64,000 nt of DNA from Pseudomonas sp. SCA2728.1_7. GTDB taxonomy: Bacteria; Pseudomonadota; Gammaproteobacteria; Pseudomonadales; Pseudomonadaceae. Shown piece after piece: positions 37,301-44,305 of the stretch (position 1 is its first letter; each line of letters begins with the position of its first letter). Position numbers and translations under genes: made by a program. The notes beneath the pieces are model-generated. The model was given only the letters and a program-made list of their open reading frames with translations. It did not search any database and was not told where the DNA came from. The stretch lies in NCBI RefSeq assembly GCF_018138145.1, contig NZ_CP073104.1, positions 2,356,001-2,420,000 on the forward strand. The letters are read 5' to 3'.

Positions 37301-38980
37301 CAGCACGAGTACGACGTGCTCAACCAACGAGTCGCCAGCGTGCGTCCGGATGGCCACCGCGTCAGTTGGCTGACTTACGGCAGCGGCCACCTGCTCGGTC
37401 TGCGCCTGGATGAGCACGAACTGATCGGCTACGAGCGCGACGACCTGCACCGCGAAGTCGCCCGCCATCAAGGCAACCACCTGCTGCAAACCCAAAGCTG
37501 GGACCCGGCCGGCCGTTTGCAAGAACAACTGCTGGGACGCAGCGACGACAAATCCACACTGCTAAAACGCGAGTACAGCTACGACGCCGCCGGCCAACTG
37601 ACCGACATCAACGACAGCCGTCGCGGCCCGCTCGCCTATCGCTACGATCCGGTCGGCCGACTGCTCAGCGCCACCACACGTCAAGGCGTGGAAACCTTCG
37701 CCTTCGACCCGGCCGGCAACCTGCTCAACGACAAAGCGACAGAGATTCGCCGCCCACTGGACCTGACCCCACCGCGCAGCAAACTGGTCGACAACCTGCT
37801 GCGCGAATACGCCGGCACCCATTACGACTACGACGAACGCGGCAACCAGATCCAGCGCTGGCACAACGGCCAACGCAGCGACCTGCGCTGGGATCTGTTT
37901 GATCGACTGGTGCATTTCGAAGACCCGCGTCTGAGCGTTGACTTCGCCTACGACGCACTGGGACGCCGCCTGCATAAAAACTCCCGCGCGCACTACAAAC
38001 AGCGTCCTGAAGCAGGCTCTCTCTGGAACAGAAACGAACACGCCCGCAAACAGAGCGAACTGGGCTGCGGCTTCACCTTGTACGGCTGGGATGGCGACAA
38101 CCTCGCCTGGGAAAGCAGTCCGGCACAAAGCGATGGCGAGCCCGGCCGCACGGTGCACTACGTCTTCGAACCGGGCACTTTTGTCCCTGTGGCACAGGCT
38201 ATACGGCATGCGCCAATTGATCTGATTGGGCTGCCGGATTACAGCGGTGAATACAGCCTTGATGAAGATCCAGTGTGGAATCACAAGGCAACGGCATTAC
38301 CGTTTGATGCGCTGGCCTGGTATCAGTGTGATCACCTCGGCACGCCGCAGGAATTGACGGACTCGCAAGGCAACCTGGCCTGGACCGCGCAATACAAGGC
38401 GTGGGGACAGGTGACGGAGCAGCGTTCGGAGTGGGCGCGGCAACATGGCGTGAAGAACCCGATACGGTTCCAGGGGCAGTATCACGATCATGAGACGGGG
38501 CTGCATTACAACCGGCATCGGTACTATGATCCAGGAGTTGGGCGGTTTATCAGTAAGGATCCAGTTAGCTACGTGGGCGGTTTGAATCTGTATGCCTACG
38601 CGCCCAATCCGCTTAGCTGGCTCGATCCACTTGGATTGACGAAGTCGCCAAATGGTGCGGGGCGAAAACCTAAGTCTGATAAACCAAATCAAAACTCCAA
38701 ATGCCCGTGCAGGAAAAAATGGGAAGTTAATCGGTATGATCGAGTTTGTGAAGGGAACGTGGCTGGCGTTGGTTACGCGAAGTACCATCACGACACTAAA
38801 ACCGATACATGGTGGTCAGAGGACAAAACGGGTCATGGTGAGAGTGCGTGGAAGGTCTACGACCAAAAAGGAGTATGGATTGCTGACGCTGACACCTACG
38901 GTGACTACATGAGCAAACATAAGAGTGAGACAGGGAAAAATATAAACTTTAAGTCTTTGAAGTGTAAGGATGCTAAATGA
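34316..38980 (+). CDS. Rhs/YD-repeat polymorphic toxin with variable C-terminal tail
   Basis: 1,554 residues. The N-terminal part (about 1-330) has two hydrophobic stretches (FLPVVGNIMALVDALSDIV and ASLGINLIGVLPLP), likely chaperone- or PAAR-binding. Then come the DUF6531-type entry (HTDFSLPGPFPIEWTRTYNS), some twenty YD repeats forming the beta-cocoon, and the core end GRFISKDPVSYVGG ... NPLSWLDPLGL near residue 1441, the self-cleavage site. The 113-residue tail is AT-rich and foreign in codon use. It contains CPCRKKWEV, TDTWWSEDKTGHGESAWKVY and DADTYGDYM. I have a vague memory of similar tails but can assign no activity. The stop overlaps the immunity gene in ATGA. Confidence 0.93.
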   Translation: MTTETAVAKREPQAAIVPLNAIDVQDVASSAAAFDAWLQSATDGVVTLDRIKNYAGFLPVVGNIMALVDALSDIVTLSDAKQRDLLTWASLGINLIGVLPLPPSMAAARMTLRPTLFLVRQEMRASSKLLLSTSVIEVLVGHLNASIIGTLDDFVEQAKGKLPGILADAGKLGEQIINEIATGIETTALGRLDAKGDLEEASARASVGRGQLLNDPLATADNFLAAANSALKAAGKGMVNSVAQNLLPNKLQTQITTETGKLRAMGPELRTQLSKLDDKNVQNSIGWLLQILSSAVILWRKRNAHGQNAAVHTEKTGKATHTAAEGELGANNKQVPAKSAPNPEKGPCKCATEFSINFALGSESLSHTDFSLPGPFPIEWTRTYNSRLDAYDQSELGARWISEFTTRFDCVDDGLTFYGADGRDHSYPLPKVGLFHYDAIEDITLVRNSEDQLLLCRGFERKETYVRRGQRFVLSNISLRNGAGVMLHYEHRHGEHSLLSDLITYQENDFTKVHLHLGTMIDDHGRFIGLWQIVDGEPLRQLCAYQYDAYGDLIQAQDENGAVWSYQFEHHLITRYTDRTGRGMNLQWDGQSAKAKAVREWADDGSFDTRLEWDENIRLTYVTDALGNETWHYYDILGYTYRIRYADERSEWFFRDEAKNIVRRVNADGSTDRYSYDERSNLLEHIRADHTVMHYAYDDQDLLIKISDAEGGQWQRAYDDQGNLVEALDPLGNKTEYAYNKSGQPTAIKDANGNEKILDYNDAGQLVEYVDCSGKTSAWEYNELGQMICFTDAAGNATEYEYKAGQLVLIKHPDKTEERFERDAEGRLLAHVDALDRCTTWSYSAAGLIAERVDAAEQTLRYRWDRLGRLTALENENEQRAHFHYDPVGRLLEERGFDGRSTRYQYDPLTGRLAQSINGQRVISLNFDPMSRLTERRATLGEQSQSETFAYDGNGNLVLADNADSRLQWFHDPAGNLLREHLHYLGLEKPTVAIWQHEYDVLNQRVASVRPDGHRVSWLTYGSGHLLGLRLDEHELIGYERDDLHREVARHQGNHLLQTQSWDPAGRLQEQLLGRSDDKSTLLKREYSYDAAGQLTDINDSRRGPLAYRYDPVGRLLSATTRQGVETFAFDPAGNLLNDKATEIRRPLDLTPPRSKLVDNLLREYAGTHYDYDERGNQIQRWHNGQRSDLRWDLFDRLVHFEDPRLSVDFAYDALGRRLHKNSRAHYKQRPEAGSLWNRNEHARKQSELGCGFTLYGWDGDNLAWESSPAQSDGEPGRTVHYVFEPGTFVPVAQAIRHAPIDLIGLPDYSGEYSLDEDPVWNHKATALPFDALAWYQCDHLGTPQELTDSQGNLAWTAQYKAWGQVTEQRSEWARQHGVKNPIRFQGQYHDHETGLHYNRHRYYDPGVGRFISKDPVSYVGGLNLYAYAPNPLSWLDPLGLTKSPNGAGRKPKSDKPNQNSKCPCRKKWEVNRYDRVCEGNVAGVGYAKYHHDTKTDTWWSEDKTGHGESAWKVYDQKGVWIADADTYGDYMSKHKSETGKNINFKSLKCKDAK

Positions 38981-39378
38981 TTACGTCTGCTGAAGAATTT
39001 GTCGCGCTGCGCGATAGTGAAATAAAAGTCGATTATGATCGAGCAGCAATGGAAGAGGCTCCTCTTTCAGTGTGGCGCGAAGTAATTGAAAGATTTCCTG
39101 AGCATAGAAGATGGGTGGCTCACAATAAAACAGTACCACTGGAAATTCTTGAAGAGCTATGTGCGTTCGATGCCAGTGTCCGACGTTTCGTTGCATCCAA
39201 GCGAAAATTATCACTTACATTGTTCGAGCGACTTTCCTTGGATCCCTGCTCCGTGGTGAGAGGTGCAATAGCTGCAAATAGAAAAACACCTATCGAAATT
39301 CTTGAAAAGCTGCTCAATGATGAAAGCGAGAACGTTGCAAGAGTGGCGGAGTGTAATTACAAAGAAAGAAAGCCTTGA
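38977..39378 (+). CDS. Cognate immunity protein candidate (HEAT-like repeats, 133 aa)
   Basis: Its ATG overlaps the rhs stop (ATGA), the usual toxin-immunity arrangement. The sequence holds helical repeats of about 23 residues with the pattern HRRWVAHNKTVPLEILEEL, RRFVASKRKLSLTLFERL and VRGAIAANRKTPIEILEKL. This resembles leucine-rich-repeat-variant or HEAT-type helical scaffolds. It contains no signal peptide, so it acts in the cytoplasm and the toxin target is probably cytoplasmic. Function inferred from position. The repeats are seen directly. Confidence 0.75.
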   Translation: MITSAEEFVALRDSEIKVDYDRAAMEEAPLSVWREVIERFPEHRRWVAHNKTVPLEILEELCAFDASVRRFVASKRKLSLTLFERLSLDPCSVVRGAIAANRKTPIEILEKLLNDESENVARVAECNYKERKP

Positions 39379-39591
39379 TTGTGTGGCCTTGAAGTAGATC
39401 TTGCGGAGCATATAGGGGGTGGATCATATGGTCAAAAAACCAACATACACCGTCTACCCCTAACAAGATCGGCACCCTAACATCTGTTCTTGATCCGCGA
39501 GCCGTTCATCTTGAACCAAGTAAAGTGCCTCAGGGTTGATAATCCGCCTGAACCAACACTATATTAGATTACAAAAAGTCCTGACCCATAT
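39379..39591 (+). other. AT-rich gap with a short open frame ending in VPQG
   Basis: No start with a ribosome site is seen. One frame is open from about 39391 to the TGA at 39536-39538 and reads ...STPNKIGTLTSVLDPRAVHL and EPSKVPQG. It could be the end of a lost toxin tail, given the orphan immunity gene that follows, but there is no independent support. Confidence 0.25.
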
Positions 39592-40188
39592 ATGGTTTCT
39601 ACTGATTTTCATCAGCTTGTTGAGTTGTTCATAGAGGGGTCGGGCAATCTTCAGCCAAGTATTTTTGGGTTGGACAGCTTTTCCGAGTCGGATTTCATAA
39701 GCGCCGGTTTTGAACTGATCGGCGATCCGAATGGCTTTCATTCTTTCGAGAAAGCATACGACGTTCCTTATTTTCGTAGAAAAATAACGGTAGTGTTCAA
39801 GCAGTATTTTTTTGCGAGTGAGAGTTTGGGGGGAGGTCTTGGTATTGCAGGTGGGGTAAGGCTGACATCGCTTTTGAGAAAACAGCCATTTGCTACATCA
39901 ATGGGGCATGTCGATACGAATCGTATGGTGTTCTTTTTCTTCGAGGATAAAAGTGATGGAGCACTGATTTTCGATGAAAAAATCGTCATAAGGTTTGACC
40001 AGTGGTCCAAGCGCAATTCTTATATGATTTCAACAGTAGAGTGTGATTTTGATAATGTGCAGTTCAATGAAATAGCAAAGAAAGCGGTTCGCGAAACGTT
40101 TGAACCGTCCACTCACGATTCGATGATCAGAGATGCAAAGCAACGAGGCTGCTCACGTGCGTTTAATCGTTTGATTGAAAAGCTTTAG
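39592..40188 (+). CDS. Hypothetical protein, probable orphan immunity protein (198 aa)
   Basis: The frame begins MVSTDFHQLVELFIEGSG and ends SRAFNRLIEKL. It is AT-rich with rare-codon use, unlike the flanking core genes. It shows a mixed alpha/beta pattern with an aromatic strand MVFFFFEDKS and no membrane span or signal. I do not recognise the family. It lies between the intact immunity gene and a toxin-tail remnant, which suggests a leftover immunity gene from an earlier toxin exchange. The ribosome site is weak, so expression is uncertain. Confidence 0.55.
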   Translation: MVSTDFHQLVELFIEGSGNLQPSIFGLDSFSESDFISAGFELIGDPNGFHSFEKAYDVPYFRRKITVVFKQYFFASESLGGGLGIAGGVRLTSLLRKQPFATSMGHVDTNRMVFFFFEDKSDGALIFDEKIVIRFDQWSKRNSYMISTVECDFDNVQFNEIAKKAVRETFEPSTHDSMIRDAKQRGCSRAFNRLIEKL

Positions 40189-40253
40189 CTCGACATGCAC
40201 ATGCGGTAAACCAATGGAGACTCCAGGCCGGCCAGCGCTTGGGGTTGAGGATT

Positions 40254-40352
40254 GGAGACACCTCTCAGAATCGTGGCATCCCAGTACCACCAGAAGTCGA
40301 CAAACGATTCAGCGCAATGAAAAAATACTGCTATTGCAGGAGAGTGAAATGA
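40254..40352 (+). pseudogene. Remnant of an Rhs toxin tail (copy 1)
   Basis: This frame reads GDTSQNRGIPVPPEVDKRFS followed by AMKKYCYCRRVK and a stop. The stop overlaps the ATG of the next gene in ATGA, exactly as the intact rhs-immunity junction does. A related stretch recurs at 41894-41977. The frame is open back to about 40179 but has no start, so it is the 3' end of a displaced toxin module. The core to which it was joined is gone. Confidence 0.6.
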
Positions 40353-40816
40353 CTGACCTACATATTAAGGTTGATATATTTTTATCGGAAGATAAACGGT
40401 ACATCTTCACACGTTGCTGCTTTATTTTTGAGTCGATAACCATTGGCGACTTCGAACAAGTCATCTTAGGGAAAAATCTGATTGGAGCTCTCGAAGATCT
40501 AATTTTTCGACTCGAAGAACACACCTCAATTGATTGCGAGCCAGACAAACTGGAGCAAACACTTTCGTCACTTATCAACAGTGATATTAGACACTCCTGC
40601 TTGCCTCTCGGAATTGAAGCGTTCGATGGCGACATGGGTGCGTTTTTTAGTGTAGCAGGTGATAGCTATATAGCTTTGAAGCCTTGGGGAAGAAACAATA
40701 TTTTTACTGAAAATATGAGCGCCAGCCATTATCTTGACATCATAACATTGAGCAAAAAGATATTAGCAAGCAGAATACACGACCTTCAAACCGACATTAA
40801 CGAACCATTCGAATAA
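40349..40816 (+). CDS. Probable orphan immunity protein (155 aa)
   Basis: Start chosen at ATG 40349 (MTDLHIKVDIFLSEDKRY), which has an AGGAGAG site and overlaps the stop of the toxin-tail remnant by ATGA. The protein is acidic and mixed alpha/beta, with SLINSDIRHSCLPLGIEAF and ALKPWGRNNIF. I do not recognise the family. The junction with the remnant is the evidence for an immunity role. It is AT-rich like its neighbours, consistent with horizontal arrival. Confidence 0.6.
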   Translation: MTDLHIKVDIFLSEDKRYIFTRCCFIFESITIGDFEQVILGKNLIGALEDLIFRLEEHTSIDCEPDKLEQTLSSLINSDIRHSCLPLGIEAFDGDMGAFFSVAGDSYIALKPWGRNNIFTENMSASHYLDIITLSKKILASRIHDLQTDINEPFE

Positions 40817-40846
40817 TATAGAACTGTCGAGCCCCACAATTAAATC

Positions 40847-41107
40847 ATGAAAAACCTAAAAAAATTCACTGCTTATGGATCTTCTATCGGAAAACGCAAA
40901 AGCATAAAACCGGATGAAATTTCAATTCTCGCAGATCCGGCAACGATAAAAAGCTTAGGATTATTTTTGATCAATGCTGCGTACGAAATGGAGACCAACG
41001 AGTTAGAGCACATACATCTACAAAACATGCTCGGAAACTTTTCGCACAAAAGACATGTTGACGTGATTGTAATCAATCAAAAATCTGTCAAGTCCTTGAA
41101 AAAATGA
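40847..41107 (+). CDS. Imm32-like immunity protein (86 aa)
   Basis: The pattern EISILADPATIKSLGLFLIN followed by AAYEMETNELEHIHLQN and DVIVINQ resembles the Imm32 family of small immunity proteins as I remember it (an ADP...FL..A core, then an H-x-HL motif). It starts with a lysine-rich MKNLKKFTAYGSSIGKRKS. The next gene overlaps its stop by ATGA, so the two are translated together. Family assignment is from memory and moderate in certainty. Confidence 0.55.
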   Translation: MKNLKKFTAYGSSIGKRKSIKPDEISILADPATIKSLGLFLINAAYEMETNELEHIHLQNMLGNFSHKRHVDVIVINQKSVKSLKK

Positions 41108-41739
41108 ACGCCGATTACTCAGCCTCTGTTATTTGTTATCGGGCAAAATTCGATGATTTCAAAAAAACCTCTAGCAGTCGCATTAGGAATCTCCCTGCGG
41201 AAATTAATGACGATTTCGCAGTGCTAGCCTCTGTTGGTAAAAACGGCCCCATCGGGTTCGATAAATCTAAGGAAGGCGCTGCTGCGATTAAATCCCTAAT
41301 TAGCAATTGTTACTACATCGACATAAATGGAGAGCTTCAGCCACCGTCAAGCAAAGAACTTCACTACATGCCATTTTTTATGTTTAGAGGCAAAGATGGG
41401 TGGTTCGAGCACGCAGTGAATGCGCATAGACGATACGAAGTGGACGTCAAAAAACATGAAATACTATCAAGGCATCGAAGCGTGGAAAAACCTACGCCTC
41501 CCGCCTTAACTGTTTTCTTGCAGAGCGATGATTTCTCCATAAGCCAAGAGACATATAAACTTTTCAAAAACTCCTGCCAATATGTCGCGATCGCTAAAAT
41601 TTCAGGCGAGTATGGACATGGTGCTTTTGATGTCTTCTCCAGCGATTTAAATTATTTTTTCGACGAATTTTTCAGTATTACTGGCGAGTCAGTGGACTTG
41701 ATTATGGTCGATAATCCAACTGAACTCCCAATATACTAG
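41104..41739 (+). CDS. Hypothetical protein coupled to the Imm32-like gene (211 aa)
   Basis: Begins MNADYSASVICYRAKFDDF and overlaps the preceding gene by ATGA, so its synthesis is coupled to it. No signal or membrane span. Charged and aromatic stretches such as HYMPFFMFRGKDGWFEHAVN and an acidic C-terminus (DLNYFFDEFF) are seen. I do not recognise the family. In this array it is most simply a second immunity or partner protein. It has no YD repeats and no junction to a toxin core. Confidence 0.5.
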   Translation: MNADYSASVICYRAKFDDFKKTSSSRIRNLPAEINDDFAVLASVGKNGPIGFDKSKEGAAAIKSLISNCYYIDINGELQPPSSKELHYMPFFMFRGKDGWFEHAVNAHRRYEVDVKKHEILSRHRSVEKPTPPALTVFLQSDDFSISQETYKLFKNSCQYVAIAKISGEYGHGAFDVFSSDLNYFFDEFFSITGESVDLIMVDNPTELPIY

Positions 41740-41893
41740 TTTACAAAAAACCCATTACCCAAAATGGCTCCAGAAAGCGCGATCAACAGGCGCACAAAAA
41801 TAACTTTGCTGCTCCTGCTAATCAAAAAAAACAATGCTTTAGGCGAGTCGCAAACTAAATCCGGGGAACAGTTCCCATGAAAAAGCCCATTGA

Positions 41894-41977
41894 AATAGGG
41901 GCACCTCTCAGAGACGAGGTATCCCGGTACGGCTGGATGTTGACAAACGATTCAGTGCAATTAAAAAAGACCGTTAA
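41894..41977 (+). pseudogene. Remnant of an Rhs toxin tail (copy 2)
   Basis: Reads NRGTSQRRGIPVRLDVDKRF then SAIKKDR and a TAA stop. It matches copy 1 at 40254-40352 through TSQ.RGIPV...VDKRFSA.KK, with one codon missing, an early stop, and clear nucleotide similarity. It lies 32 bases before a SUKH-like immunity gene. No start codon is available, so this is a fragment. Confidence 0.55.
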
Positions 41978-42009
41978 TGCAGATCGCTGCCTAAGCCTGG
42001 ACGCTCCCA

Positions 42010-42477
42010 ATGCACCCGCTGATCGAACTTCCCGAGACTCTCCACCCACTCTTCCTGGCTGCCGGTTGGCCTGTCACCCATATCGAGCCATTGCCGGATT
42101 TCGTCCCGCGCGAGCATCCGGCCGCTGCTCTGCTCGAACAACTGACCGGCCTGACCGTCGGCACCTGCGGCCCAGGCGAAGACTGCGCTACCAGCGATGT
42201 AGCGTTTCGCGCCTTTAAGCACCTGTATGGAGATGAAGACTTCTTGGCCTGGCAGCAACGCTTGGGCAGCACCTTGGTGAACATCGCCGAAATTCATCAT
42301 GGCCACGCTGCACTGTTGATGGACGAAAAAGGTCGCTGCTACGCCTTGAGTTTCATTCATGACGGGTTCTGGCTGCAGGGCAGAACTTTTGTCGAGGCGA
42401 TGGAAAAGCTAGTGTTTGGGCACAGGTGCGGTGAGCAAGTGGCGCTGGCCACACAGGGCGCCGTGCCAGTTGTTTAG
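42010..42477 (+). CDS. SUKH-3-like immunity protein (155 aa)
   Basis: The opening HPLIELPETLHPLFLAAGWP, the middle HHGHAALLMDEKGRCYAL, and the end GFWLQGRTFVEAMEKLVFG follow the SUKH-3 / YwqJ-immunity pattern (AGW near the start, a strand with 'D..GR.Y', then a helix ending in L..G). Its GC content is that of the chromosome, unlike the AT-rich immunity genes upstream, so it may have come by a different route. It sits directly after toxin-tail remnant 2. No strong ribosome site is seen before ATG 42010. Confidence 0.6.
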   Translation: MHPLIELPETLHPLFLAAGWPVTHIEPLPDFVPREHPAAALLEQLTGLTVGTCGPGEDCATSDVAFRAFKHLYGDEDFLAWQQRLGSTLVNIAEIHHGHAALLMDEKGRCYALSFIHDGFWLQGRTFVEAMEKLVFGHRCGEQVALATQGAVPVV

Positions 42478-42674
42478 ATCCCTCTGCTTTTTGCACCGAT
42501 CTAAAAACGGTTCCAATTTAACATGCCTATTATTCAGGGATTGAAGCCTCACTCCATCTTAAAATAGCCGCTCGCGGACTCACGAGCGCATCTGGACTCG
42601 GCACCGAACTCCATCCCTATTTCGAGTATCATCTCCCCCTTTGCCCTCAAGACCTCAATGCAGGAAGCATAACC

Positions 42675-43373
42675 ATGACCAACAAAGCAGTTATCGTATT
42701 CAGCGGCGGGCAGGACTCCACCACGTGTTTGATCCACGCCCTGACCCACTACGATGAAGTCCACTGCATCACGTTTGACTATGGTCAGCGTCATCACGCG
42801 GAAATTGAAGTGGCGCAGCAGCTGTCGAAAAAGCTCGGTGTCACCGTGCACAAAACGCTGGATGTGTCCTTGCTCAATGAGCTGGCCATCAGCAGCCTGA
42901 CCCGCGATAACATTCCTGTCCCAACCGTGAACAGTTCCGGCGAGAGCCTGCCAAGCACCTTTGTTCCGGGGCGGAACATTCTGTTTCTGACCCTGGCTTC
43001 TATCTATGCCTATCAAGTCCAGGCCAAAACGGTCATTACCGGTGTCTGTGAAACCGACTTCTCCGGCTATCCCGATTGCCGGGATGAGTTCGTCAAGGCT
43101 TTGAATAAAGCCCTTGAATTGGGCATGGATTACAAGCTGCAACTGGATACGCCATTGATGTGGCTGAACAAGGCAGAAACCTGGGCCTTGGCTGATTACC
43201 ACCATCAACTGGATCTGGTTCGCGAAGAAACACTGACTTGCTACAACGGCATCAAAGGCACTGGATGTTCCGATTGCGATGCCTGTAATCTTCGTGCCAA
43301 AGGCTTGAATGAGTTCCTGAACAATAAAGTGCAGGTAACTCAACGCTTGAAAGAGAAGCTTGGCTTAAATTAA
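42675..43373 (+). CDS. queC: 7-cyano-7-deazaguanine synthase QueC, enterobacterial type
   Basis: 232 residues. It makes preQ0 from 7-carboxy-7-deazaguanine, ATP and ammonia. The PP-loop [20 protein letters not shown] is at the N-terminus and the zinc site is [19 protein letters not shown] near residue 195. The protein follows E. coli QueC nearly word for word ([18 protein letters not shown] [33 protein letters not shown]). The usual pseudomonad QueC has SGGLDSAT and sits near tol-pal. This therefore looks like an extra, acquired copy. Good GCAGGAAG site before the ATG. Confidence 0.93.
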   Translation: MTNKAVIVFSGGQDSTTCLIHALTHYDEVHCITFDYGQRHHAEIEVAQQLSKKLGVTVHKTLDVSLLNELAISSLTRDNIPVPTVNSSGESLPSTFVPGRNILFLTLASIYAYQVQAKTVITGVCETDFSGYPDCRDEFVKALNKALELGMDYKLQLDTPLMWLNKAETWALADYHHQLDLVREETLTCYNGIKGTGCSDCDACNLRAKGLNEFLNNKVQVTQRLKEKLGLN

Positions 43374-43387
43374 TACTGCAACAACAA

Positions 43388-43416
43388 GCGCTCACTCAAG
43401 CATGCCGAGTGAGCGC
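43388..43416. terminator. Hairpin between convergent queC and transporter genes
   Basis: A perfect 10-bp stem (GCGCTCACTC / GAGTGAGCGC) with a 9-base loop lies between the two stop codons. There is no long T run, although the minus strand continues TTGTTGTT. It is probably a shared weak terminator. Confidence 0.6.
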
Positions 43417-43426
43417 CCTCCCCTCA

Positions 43427-44305
43427 TTATTGCGTCTGCGCACCCGTCAGGTATTTCTTGAACAATGATCTTGCGCCGTAGGCCGGCAAGATATTAAAGA
43501 AGGCAAAACCTACCTTGATTGCGATCTGAACGTAGATCATGCCCAGTATCGCGCTATTTTCCATCGTTCCGTAAAACGCGATATAGCAGAACAGAAAACT
43601 GTCGATGATCACGGCAAACAATGTGCTTAAAAACACTCGCAAGAACAGAAATCTGGAATTGGTCAGCTCTTTAATCTTGCACAACAGGTACGAGTTTATG
43701 TTCTCGGAAACCAGAAACGATATAGAAGACGCTACCAGAACTGCTGACAACTGACTGATAACATCATTGTAAGCGCCATCGAGTTTCCAACCCGGCAGTC
43801 CCGGAAGATGGGTCGTAATGGCCAGCAGAATGATAATCGCGGCGTTGCTGATGAACGCGAACAGAATAGCTTTTCGCGCGAGTCTCAGGCCAAACGTTTC
43901 GTTGAGCAAGTCGACGATCAGGAATGTCAGCGGATAGAGAAAGGTGCCCGGCGTTACGACAATATCGAAATACTCGAGGTAGATCGGTTTTGTCGCTGCA
44001 ATACTGGTAAAAATGTAAAGTGTGAACAGCATCAGGTTCAGGATGATGTAGATCATCCAGGAACTCTCATGACGGTCATTTATTTCGTAAGCGGTGAGTG
44101 CTCCGCCCTGGGAGTAAAACTTCTTGTAGAGGTTTTTCACTTCGATTTTATTCAGATTATCCATAATCTCACTATTCAACACTTCACTTAGCTTTATTTT
44201 AATTATTTTGCCTGTCGCGATGACCATGATGACGGCCAGGCTTTTTCCATTTTCGAATCCCAGCAACTTGTACTTGCTGTTTTCCAATTCAACACTGCAA
44301 TCCAT
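43427..44305 (-). CDS. VUT-family (YhhQ-like) queuosine-precursor transporter with N-terminal extension
   Basis: 292 residues. The membrane part (from about residue 83) has six hydrophobic spans and the family marks PIYLEYFDIVVTPGTFLYPL, TFLIVDLLNETFGLRLAR and VSENINSYLLCKIK. In E. coli YhhQ imports preQ0 and preQ1. About 80 soluble residues precede the first span (MDCSVELENSKYKLLGFENG), which plain YhhQ lacks. The 5' end overlaps the XRE regulator gene by 17 bases, forming an operon with it, and the gene converges on queC. Substrate inferred. Confidence 0.8.
   Translation of the reverse strand: MDCSVELENSKYKLLGFENGKSLAVIMVIATGKIIKIKLSEVLNSEIMDNLNKIEVKNLYKKFYSQGGALTAYEINDRHESSWMIYIILNLMLFTLYIFTSIAATKPIYLEYFDIVVTPGTFLYPLTFLIVDLLNETFGLRLARKAILFAFISNAAIIILLAITTHLPGLPGWKLDGAYNDVISQLSAVLVASSISFLVSENINSYLLCKIKELTNSRFLFLRVFLSTLFAVIIDSFLFCYIAFYGTMENSAILGMIYVQIAIKVGFAFFNILPAYGARSLFKKYLTGAQTQ

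Noticed and set aside
42478..42674. Possible preQ1 riboswitch before queC
   Set aside because: No C-rich loop with the required A-rich tail could be found. Only a 6-bp hairpin near 42570-42590 is present.
42665..43373. QueC as part of an anti-phage (QatC or CBASS-type) system
   Set aside because: The protein matches true QueC over its full length, including the zinc cysteines, and no nuclease, cyclase or ATPase partner of such systems is adjacent.
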